A stretch of DNA of 6,137 nucleotides from the NCBI GenBank assembly GCA_030688205.1, contig JAUYIQ010000032.1, positions 1-6,137 on the forward strand. The letters run 5' to 3'. The stretch comes from Candidatus Curtissbacteria bacterium. GTDB lineage: Bacteria; Patescibacteriota; Microgenomatia; Curtissbacterales; GWA2-41-24. Shown piece by piece: positions 1-5,057 of the stretch. Position 1 is the first letter of the stretch. Each line of letters opens with the position of its first letter. A program made the translations under genes and the position numbers. The notes beneath the pieces are model-generated. The model was not told the origin of the DNA. It did not search any database and saw only the letters and a list, made by a program, of their open reading frames with translations.

Positions 1-453
1 AAGTGTTATGGTTGAGAAAAAACCCAGAGTTGACAGGAGTTTTATTTTAAAAACACTGGAGACAAGATCAAAGTCGTCTTCTGTGGTTACTTTGTTTAAA
101 AAATGGACAAGCAGAATAAAAACTTTGGGGTTCCTTTGATGCTCTGCTGTTAAGCTTTCTACAAGCTCCAAGAGGTGATAGATTTTATTCGCTCTTTTTT
201 CCGAGAAATCGTTAATTCCAAAGGATTGTTTGGCTTCTACCTCTGTTAGAAGATCGATGCTTTTCCCACGGACGATAAATATTTTGCACCAGTTGCCGAT
301 TTCCAGATGTCCAGCTTTTTTACTGCGCGGACGGCGGACTCCTTTTGCAAGTGCGGTGATTTTTCCCGAGTCTTTTGTGTAGATTGTGAGGATTCTGTCT
401 GCTTCGCCAAAATTGCGGCGTTTAAGAATCACTCCCTCGGTTCTGAGGTACAT
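1..453 (-). CDS. recO: DNA repair protein RecO, N-terminal part (cut by window edge)
   Basis: RecO works in the RecFOR pathway. It binds single-stranded DNA and SSB, anneals complementary strands and helps load RecA at gaps. The 151 visible residues open with the family's hallmark N-terminus, TEGVILKRRNFGEADRI, followed by LTIYTKDSGKITALAKGVRRP, split here as LTIYTKDSGK and ITALAKGVRRP. This is the OB-fold half (about residues 1-80). A helical stretch with HLLELVESLT and the KLLSTLGFF segment follows. The family is usually about 240 residues, so the C-terminal third, including any zinc-binding cysteines, lies beyond the left edge. The ATG at 453-451 begins exactly at the conserved N-terminus. 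No Shine-Dalgarno motif precedes it; a heptamer repeat array lies upstream. It follows the HAD gene by 26 bp and is probably co-transcribed with the glycan genes, though its function is unrelated to them. Identification is by motif recognition only, but the N-terminus is very typical. Confidence 0.93.
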   Translation of the reverse strand, partial: MYLRTEGVILKRRNFGEADRILTIYTKDSGKITALAKGVRRPRSKKAGHLEIGNWCKIFIVRGKSIDLLTEVEAKQSFGINDFSEKRANKIYHLLELVESLTAEHQRNPKVFILLVHFLNKVTTEDDFDLVSSVFKIKLLSTLGFFSTITL

Positions 454-462
454 ATATTGAGT

Positions 463-497
463 GTATCATGTGTCAAGTGTCAAGTATCATGTATCAA
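463..497. repeat. Five tandem heptamers at the HAD/recO junction
   Basis: On the plus strand five contiguous 7-bp units fit GTRTCAW: GTATCAT, GTGTCAA, GTGTCAA, GTATCAT, GTATCAA. A degenerate sixth (GTATTCT) follows at 498-504. The array covers the last codons and the TGA stop of the HAD gene (480-482) and runs into the recO leader. Because the unit is 7 bp, each repeat shifts the reading frame, so the HAD C-terminal tail (about YLIHDT) is repeat-encoded. Whether it has a function is unknown; it may only be a slippage product. Confidence 0.8.
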
Positions 498-1295
498 GTA
501 TTCTAACGTCCCTTTCTCGCAGGGTTGGTGTGTCAAAACTACAGGAAATGGGTAGTCTTCTTTATCTAGAAGATGCTCTTCCCCTACAAATACAAATTCG
601 ACCGGTAGCCCTTGTTCGTAGATATACCGGGCCATATCAATATCTTGACCACTGTCTCCGAAGCAGATGAATTTTTTTGGCACAATTTTTCTTTTTTGCA
701 GCCATTGCAGCACTTTTTCTGTTGCATAATCTTTCCCAACAATAATATCTTGTATGTCGGTCGAAATCCTTGAAGATACAATTTTGAATTTATTTTCGAA
801 CTCCGGGGCGTTAAGCAGTTCTTCGAGATTGGAATCTAACTGGTGTTGATATGGGGTAAAGTTTTGGATACTAAGGCCATCTTTCATCTCTACCGAAATC
901 ATAGTTTCTTTCGTTTCGTCAATAAACATCCAATTAGAATATTTTTCTTCAACAAGTTTATTCACCTCTTCTTCTAAATCCCTTGGGATTGCAAAATCTT
1001 TAGTTGTAAATGTTTTGAGATCTCCATTTTCAAAAGTTGTTATTACAGCTCCTTTTTCTCCTACTGCAATAAAATTTTGAAGAATATGCACATCTTTTAT
1101 TTTAGATGCAAGAGGTTCAATAACTTGTCTTGACATAAAACTACCGGATCTTCCTGTGACCAAAGCGACAGGTTCATTTTTTTTAAGAAGTGATATTAAC
1201 TCTTCTAGAATTGCCGGTTCTGTTATCTTCTTTTTCTCGGAGTTTGTTAATACGCCGTCAACATCAAAAAGCCATGCGAGGTTGGCTGTTTTCAT
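480..1295 (-). CDS. HAD-superfamily phosphatase (C2-cap, Cof/sugar-phosphatase-like)
   Basis: This is a 271-residue cytosolic hydrolase of the haloacid dehalogenase superfamily, which uses an aspartyl-phosphate intermediate. The motifs run in canonical order: motif I DVDGVLT at 11-17 (nucleophile D11, acid/base D13), motif II VTGRS at 46-50 (T47), a probable motif III lysine K188 in VGKDYAT, and motif IV GDSGQD at 213-218 (D214, D218, Mg2+ ligands). Residues of about 80-185 between motifs II and III fit a C2 cap, as in Cof-type, sucrose-phosphate and trehalose-phosphate phosphatases. The substrate cannot be read from the sequence. Next to GDP-mannose and glycan genes, a sugar phosphate is a reasonable guess, but this is inference. 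Its ATG shares one base with the TAA stop of the DUF4012 gene (TAATG), which suggests translational coupling. The C-terminal residues are encoded by a heptamer repeat array, so the end of the protein may differ from its relatives. Confidence 0.85.
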   Translation of the reverse strand: MKTANLAWLFDVDGVLTNSEKKKITEPAILEELISLLKKNEPVALVTGRSGSFMSRQVIEPLASKIKDVHILQNFIAVGEKGAVITTFENGDLKTFTTKDFAIPRDLEEEVNKLVEEKYSNWMFIDETKETMISVEMKDGLSIQNFTPYQHQLDSNLEELLNAPEFENKFKIVSSRISTDIQDIIVGKDYATEKVLQWLQKRKIVPKKFICFGDSGQDIDMARYIYEQGLPVEFVFVGEEHLLDKEDYPFPVVLTHQPCEKGTLEYLIHDT

Positions 1296-3106
1296 TAAAT
1301 TTTTACAACCAGCTCTTTGTCGGTGTCCAGAGGAAAGGCTTTTTGCTTGTGGCCGAAAGCGTCAATTTCGTATGTATGTCCTTTAACACCGGGTTGTTTT
1401 TGGATAAGAAGCCTGTAAGTTCCTTCCGCTTTAATTGGAACAGTATATTCAACTTCTATTTTTAATGCACCCTCGGGCCTTAGTTCGAAAAATCCATCAA
1501 ACAATGTCTTATCCAGATCAACAGATTCTGAAAAGTCCAAGCCGGTTGTTTTTGTAATCTTGGAACCTTTGGGGACATAAATCCTGAGCCAGTCCCTATA
1601 GATTCCTGCGAGGCAAAGGCCGCCCTTTCTTTCAAGCGAACAGTCATCCATTTTGTGCGGGTATTTGTATTCGATTGTTAGCTTTTTTTCTAAATTTCCG
1701 TCTTTGCCCCTTTTGACTGTCTGTTTAACTTTTTCTTGTACAAATAGATTTGATTTGGCTCCTGCGAAGTTAGATTCATTAATATAAAGGTAGTCACCGT
1801 CGTAGTTGTTCATTCTGCCTGCAAAATTCATTCTTTCGGCTGCTGCTTGAGCTTCCGGGTTGTGGTAGTACATCAGAAGGTGCTTCTGGCGAAGTGATTC
1901 TGTTATTGCTCCAAGAAGATGCGGCCACGTGGATTTTGGGGCGTTAAAGGCTTTGTCCATCATTTGGGTCATCAAAACCCCAATAATGCCTTTTCTTTCT
2001 CCTCTTTCATAAGAAACGGGCTGGTCTGCATATTTTTCGAGTTCGTAAATAATCTGTGCACAATTGCAAGCATCTACTTTTTCGGTTGTAAATTGAGATC
2101 CATATGCATCAATTGGACCAAGAACTTCCAACATTTTAAGGACAAAATGAGTATCGAGGGCGATTATTCCGTCAATGTTCGTTCCGGCTTGTGTTGCGTC
2201 ATAAAGCTGCTCGAATTGTTTCATAGATGCCAGATAATCTGCTTGTATGTTTGAATCTCTCAAGTGCAGCTGGCTCACCCCCGGAAGATATTTAGCTATT
2301 GGCTCCGGCGGTGCAACTTTTTTGAGAAGTGTGTTGTCCAGATTATAAATATCGCTTGAGCCTTCTGTTGCTATGACTCCCTTATTTACTCTAAAAACCG
2401 CATACGCTGTAATGAACCCTCCTGTTGCTCTGAGCTCTTTGTCGTTTTGAAACAGTACCAGATATTTTTTCTCCGTGTCAGAGCCCATTATTTCCGGTAG
2501 AACCACCAAAAGTGGTTTGGTATCAACAACCAGGGATTCAACCTCGTCCAAGCCTTTTTTTGCTAGATCTATCTTTTGCCCCGGGTTTCCGGGCAAAATG
2601 TTCGGATATCTCCAACTTTGGATTTTATCTACTTCTTTTTTAGAAGCTTGTAGGTTTTTGCCAACTTCATCAAGCTGTGGGGTAACCTTTGAAAGAGTTT
2701 CGATGGCTTTTCCAATACGCTCCTGGGCGGTTCCTCCCAAAAAAGTGCCCTGACCTTTAAGGCCTAGGACGTCGGCATAAGGAGTGATTGCATCTGTTAA
2801 CGTTATAGCTGCATTTACACCGTTTACACCGGCTGTCAGGCCCCTTTGTACATCTGCTACATACCATCCTATAAGCGGAATTATCCTAAGCGGCGTTGCT
2901 ACCAGAAAAAGCTTTTGAGTTCTTGTAAGATCCTTTTTTGTATCTGTAAGATAACTTTTTGTGGCATCAAGGTCTTGAAGTTTAATTGCACCTGCTGCTT
3001 TTTTGCCGTCAGTTATTGCGGATTTTGCAGAAAAAAGTGTAAGTATGCCAAAAACTCCGTAGAAGATAACAAAAATTATGATTAAAAATCTTATTCTACG
3101 TCTCAT
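1295..3106 (-). CDS. Membrane-anchored DUF4012 protein, possible LCP-like glycan ligase
   Basis: This 603-residue protein has a short basic N-terminus (MRRR) and one hydrophobic segment at about 7-26, so it is probably anchored in the membrane with its bulk outside. Residues of about 45-200 are helix-rich with KLQDLDATKSYL-like amphipathic stretches. The DUF4012 core starts at 214 with KYLVLFQNDKELRATGGFI, the family signature. It continues with DIYNLDNTL (252), LRDSNIQADY (282), IDGIIALDTHFVLKMLEVLG (311) and SYERGERKG (365). A C-terminal region from about 450 looks beta-rich. DUF4012 has no established biochemical role that I know of. As an inference, the LRDS, IDGIIALD..LEVLG and ERGER elements recall LytR-CpsA-Psr phosphotransferases, which transfer lipid-linked glycans to the cell envelope. 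The neighbouring polyprenyl-linked glycan genes fit that idea. It starts 25 bp after the sugar transferase, in an all-AT-rich gap, with no visible ribosome binding site. Confidence 0.88.
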   Translation of the reverse strand: MRRRIRFLIIIFVIFYGVFGILTLFSAKSAITDGKKAAGAIKLQDLDATKSYLTDTKKDLTRTQKLFLVATPLRIIPLIGWYVADVQRGLTAGVNGVNAAITLTDAITPYADVLGLKGQGTFLGGTAQERIGKAIETLSKVTPQLDEVGKNLQASKKEVDKIQSWRYPNILPGNPGQKIDLAKKGLDEVESLVVDTKPLLVVLPEIMGSDTEKKYLVLFQNDKELRATGGFITAYAVFRVNKGVIATEGSSDIYNLDNTLLKKVAPPEPIAKYLPGVSQLHLRDSNIQADYLASMKQFEQLYDATQAGTNIDGIIALDTHFVLKMLEVLGPIDAYGSQFTTEKVDACNCAQIIYELEKYADQPVSYERGERKGIIGVLMTQMMDKAFNAPKSTWPHLLGAITESLRQKHLLMYYHNPEAQAAAERMNFAGRMNNYDGDYLYINESNFAGAKSNLFVQEKVKQTVKRGKDGNLEKKLTIEYKYPHKMDDCSLERKGGLCLAGIYRDWLRIYVPKGSKITKTTGLDFSESVDLDKTLFDGFFELRPEGALKIEVEYTVPIKAEGTYRLLIQKQPGVKGHTYEIDAFGHKQKAFPLDTDKELVVKI

Positions 3107-3131
3107 AATTAATTTTCAATATATTATTATT

Positions 3132-3782
3132 TTATATCGCTCCTTTACCGGTTAACATGGCAATTGGAGTTTTTGAAATAACCCAAATATCATAGAGAAT
3201 TGATCGTTTCTCCATGTATTTTGCATCCATTTCAACCCGTTTGTCGAAATTGATAAAAGATCTACCGGAAACTTGCCATGGTCCTGATGCGCCGGGCCTT
3301 CCTTTTAAAATAATCCCAACGTTTTTGATGGTTTTGGGATAGACTTTTTGCTGATGCTCCAACTCGTCCGGTTGGTAGGCACGCGGTCCAACCAGTGACA
3401 TGTCTCCCCAGAGCACATTGAAAATCTGCGGAATTTCATCCAGAGAAAATCTCCTTATAAATTTTCCGACCGGGGTTATCCTTGGATCGTTTTTGAGTTT
3501 ATAGCTGTTTCTCTGGTAAGCTGCCATAAGTTTGGGGTTGCTTTGTAAGTATTTTTCGGCATGAACCAGTTTTCCTCTTATTTCATACATATACATACTG
3601 CGAAACTTTAGCATTTTGAAAAGTTCGCCATCTTTACCAACTCTTTGAGGGGTGAAAAATATCGGTCCTTTAGAAGTAAGCTTTATAAGCAGAATGAGTG
3701 GAATCAAAATTGGAGAAGAGAGTAATATCAAAATACTACTTCCAATAATATCAATAAATCTTTTGATTGCGTCGTAAATCAT
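3132..3782 (-). CDS. Bacterial sugar transferase (monotopic polyprenyl-phosphate phosphoglycosyltransferase)
   Basis: The enzyme transfers a sugar-1-phosphate from a nucleotide sugar to polyprenyl phosphate at the inner membrane face, starting glycan assembly. Its 216 residues are the catalytic domain alone (Pfam bacterial sugar transferase), without the four-helix N-terminal part of full-length WbaP/WcaJ. A hydrophobic segment at about 12-34 carries SSP at 22-24, matching the Ser-Pro kink of the re-entrant helix described in PglC. Further motifs are KFRSM (59-63), NDPRITPVGKFIRR (98-111), the catalytic pair D115-E116 in LDEIPQ, GDMSLVGPR (126-134) and RPGASGPWQVSGR (162-174). The segment at about 64-97 between KFRSM and NDPR resembles WbaP/WcaJ more than PglC. 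The sugar is not predictable from sequence. It follows the guanylyltransferase gene by 53 bp, which contain a possible hairpin with a T-run abutting this start codon. That arrangement raises the chance of attenuation or partial termination before this gene. Confidence 0.94.
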   Translation of the reverse strand: MIYDAIKRFIDIIGSSILILLSSPILIPLILLIKLTSKGPIFFTPQRVGKDGELFKMLKFRSMYMYEIRGKLVHAEKYLQSNPKLMAAYQRNSYKLKNDPRITPVGKFIRRFSLDEIPQIFNVLWGDMSLVGPRAYQPDELEHQQKVYPKTIKNVGIILKGRPGASGPWQVSGRSFINFDKRVEMDAKYMEKRSILYDIWVISKTPIAMLTGKGAI

Positions 3783-3813
3783 AAAAAAGATTTCTAGGGA
3801 TTTGACTAGAAAT
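3783..3813 (-). terminator. Weak hairpin plus T6 tract before the sugar transferase start
   Basis: On the minus strand an 8-bp stem ATTTCTAG / CTAGAAAT (3813-3806 with 3797-3790) closes an 8-nt loop. One base later come six T residues (3788-3783), directly touching the ATG at 3782. The geometry is that of an intrinsic terminator or attenuator for transcripts leaving the guanylyltransferase gene. Only two of the eight pairs are G-C, so termination would be weak at best. The T-run and stem also occupy the place where a ribosome binding site would sit. Confidence 0.3.
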
Positions 3814-3832
3814 TAGTAATTAGTGATTTGGT
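3805..3832. repeat. Short heptamer repeat (ATTAGTA/ATTAGTG) after the guanylyltransferase gene
   Basis: On the plus strand ATTAGTA (3812-3818) and ATTAGTG (3819-3825) are adjacent 7-bp units. They are flanked by degenerate copies ACTAGAA (3805-3811) and ATTTGGT (3826-3832). The array ends three bases before the TGA stop of the guanylyltransferase gene (3836-3838) and overlaps one arm of the hairpin at 3790-3813. It has the same 7-bp period as the array at 463-497 but an unrelated sequence. Confidence 0.5.
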
Positions 3833-3835
3833 CAT

Positions 3836-4951
3836 TCAAAGGTATTTATCCTTTTTTGCTTCTTTTAGTTTCTCTATTATCTTTTTAACTTCTGATATTC
3901 TGTCCTTGTGAGAAACTAAAAGACCGTCTGGGGTGTCCACTATTATTAAACCTTCTAACCCAATTGTTGCTACTACTTTGTCTGGTGTGTTTGCATAGAT
4001 TAAACAATCCCGGCTGTCAATGTCGAAGACGTCTCCTTGGACCACATTGTCATTTGCATTTTCAGATAATTCGTCTTTCAGAACATTCCACGCTCCTATA
4101 TCGGACCATCCCAGATCGGCTGAAAGTACAGCAAGTTCCTCGGGACTCATTTTTTCGAAGATGGCATAATCCACTGATATTTTTTCAAAATCCGGGTATA
4201 TTTTTTTGACAGTCTCTTCTTGGTTGTCTGAACCCCAAGATTTTTGGATTTTAATTAGACCGTCATAAACTTTGGGCGTATGCTTTTTATAAAGTGATAG
4301 CATTTTTTGAGTTCTCCATACTTTATAGCCTGCATGCCATAAGTATTCCCAACCGACTACTAATTTTTTGGCTGTTGCAAGATCCGGTTTTTCAATATGT
4401 TTAACGTATTCAAAAAACGCAAGACTATTTAGTTTTTTTATCATTTTTCCAATTTGGATATAACCGACATGAATATTCGGGTATGTAGGTCGCACGTCTA
4501 TCGAAACAATCTTGCCGGTGTTTTCAACAAATTCATAAGCCGCTTTGAGAGCTTTTATAAACTCCTCACCGTTTTTTACCAGATGATCTGCTGCCCACAA
4601 GGAAGCAACAATTGGGTTTTTAAATTTCTTATCGAGAACTGCTGCTGCGTATCCAACAGCAGCTAAGGTATCGCGCATTTCCGGCTCTATTATGACGTTT
4701 TCAAGAGGAAGATCCGGCGCCTGCTGGACGACAAGACCAACATATGGTCTTCCGGTTATAACGAAAACATCTTTTATCGGAAAACCCTTTTTAATGCGGC
4801 GCACAGCCTGCTGAAACATCGATTCGCGACCCACAAGAGGTTGGAATTGCTTAGGTTTTTCTCTTCTTGAGGCTGGCCACATTCTTGTGCCTGTACCTCC
4901 GCAAAATAGTGCTATTTTGAGATCGTTATGCGACCTGGAATCAGATTCCAT
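3836..4951 (-). CDS. manC: Mannose-1-phosphate guanylyltransferase (GDP-mannose pyrophosphorylase)
   Basis: The enzyme makes GDP-mannose from mannose-1-phosphate and GTP in the cytosol, supplying mannose for glycan assembly. The 371 residues match the monofunctional form: a nucleotidyltransferase domain plus a short C-terminal part (about 300-371), without the C-terminal cupin isomerase domain of bifunctional proteins. The nucleotide-binding signature GGTGTRMWPASRREKPKQF is at 18-36. Further landmarks are EPEMRDTLAAVG (89-100), AADH (120-123), WHAGYKVWR (205-213), SVDYAIFEK (259-267) and GWSDIGAW (281-288). Several positions differ from the textbook forms, e.g. RDT where RNT and WHAG where WNAG are usual. 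The ATG at 4951-4949 is the only usable start: an in-frame TAG lies 24 nt upstream, and no ATG, GTG or TTG follows before the conserved core. Residues 1-13 are encoded by a tandem repeat copy, so the extension before KIALFCGG appears secondary. No ribosome binding site is visible; an 11-nt overlap with a small upstream ORF could allow reinitiation. Confidence 0.9.
   Translation of the reverse strand: MESDSRSHNDLKIALFCGGTGTRMWPASRREKPKQFQPLVGRESMFQQAVRRIKKGFPIKDVFVITGRPYVGLVVQQAPDLPLENVIIEPEMRDTLAAVGYAAAVLDKKFKNPIVASLWAADHLVKNGEEFIKALKAAYEFVENTGKIVSIDVRPTYPNIHVGYIQIGKMIKKLNSLAFFEYVKHIEKPDLATAKKLVVGWEYLWHAGYKVWRTQKMLSLYKKHTPKVYDGLIKIQKSWGSDNQEETVKKIYPDFEKISVDYAIFEKMSPEELAVLSADLGWSDIGAWNVLKDELSENANDNVVQGDVFDIDSRDCLIYANTPDKVVATIGLEGLIIVDTPDGLLVSHKDRISEVKKIIEKLKEAKKDKYL
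4937..4949. repeat. Palindrome GGAATCAGATTCC at the manC start
   Basis: A perfect 6+6 dyad around a single central A, whose right end overlaps the manC ATG (4951-4949). In RNA it could form a five-pair hairpin with a 3-nt loop directly after the start codon. The other repeat copy keeps a 5+5 version at 5002-5012. It could be an operator-like dyad or simply part of the repeat unit. Confidence 0.5.
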
Positions 4952-5057
4952 AAGGTTTATTGTATGAAAGAGAATCTATTTTGAGATCGCTATGCGATCG
5001 AGAATCAGATTCCATAAGGTTTATTGAAAGAGAATCTATTTTGAGATCGTTATGCAT
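4941..5057 (-). CDS. Possible 38-codon leader ORF, relic of the original manC start
   Basis: The ATG at 5057-5055 lies directly after the GT4 TAA stop (TAAATG, no gap). It reads MHNDLKI, then repeat-encoded sequence with the elements DSLS, MESDSRSH and a second DLKIDSLS, and ends at TGA 4943-4941. MHNDLKI matches residues 8-13 of the current ManC (HNDLKI) with an ATG in front, so this looks like the ancestral manC start followed by inserted repeat copies. It overlaps the present manC ATG by 11 nt in another frame, a layout suited to termination-reinitiation. No ribosome binding site is seen; translation might be coupled to the GT4 gene. It may well be a non-functional remnant and not a real gene. 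Confidence 0.35.
   Translation of the reverse strand: MHNDLKIDSLSINLMESDSRSHSDLKIDSLSYNKPYGI
4985..4999. repeat. Palindrome GATCGCTATGCGATC in the middle repeat copy
   Basis: A perfect 6-bp inverted repeat with a TAT loop, able to form a small hairpin on either strand. The corresponding site in the neighbouring copy (about 4921-4935) is imperfect because of substitutions, so the dyad is specific to the 60-bp copy. No function can be assigned. Confidence 0.5.

Larger units (their letters stand above)
4912..5055. repeat. 2.3-copy tandem repeat (60/64-bp unit) spanning the manC start
   Basis: Three consecutive blocks begin with CTATTTTGAGATCG on the plus strand: 4912-4975 (64 bp), 4976-5035 (60 bp) and a partial 20-bp block at 5036-5055. 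The two long copies differ by four substitutions and by a 4-bp insertion in the first (TTATTGTATGAAAG against TTATTGAAAG). The partial block is identical to the first 20 bases of the 64-bp copy. The array begins inside the manC coding region (codons 1-13) and ends two bases before the GT4 stop codon, so it fills the whole GT4/manC junction. There are no intervening unique spacers, so it is not a CRISPR array. Confidence 0.95.

Noticed and set aside
471..483. Two TTGACA boxes before recO read as -35 elements
   Set aside because: They arise from the heptamer repeat, and no TATAAT-like sequence lies 16-18 bp downstream.
307..670. Plus-strand ORFs over recO and the HAD 3' end
   Set aside because: They are antisense to two well-supported genes and their cysteine-rich translations match nothing recognisable.
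584..781. Minus-strand 65-codon ORF within the HAD gene
   Set aside because: Alternative frame of the HAD gene covering motif IV; no independent support.
1919..2254. Plus-strand 111-codon ORF inside the DUF4012 gene
   Set aside because: Antisense to the DUF4012 core; low-complexity hydrophobic translation with no domain.
3107..3131. Promoter in the AT-only gap before the DUF4012 gene
   Set aside because: The 25 bp are too AT-rich to single out a -10 box and no -35 partner is visible in the preceding gene end.
480..3838. Recoded TGA (glycine) as in some CPR lineages
   Set aside because: TGA terminates the HAD and manC genes at sensible points and does not occur inside any gene.
4912..5055. 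CRISPR array
   Set aside because: The copies are directly contiguous with no unique spacers and they overlap coding sequence.
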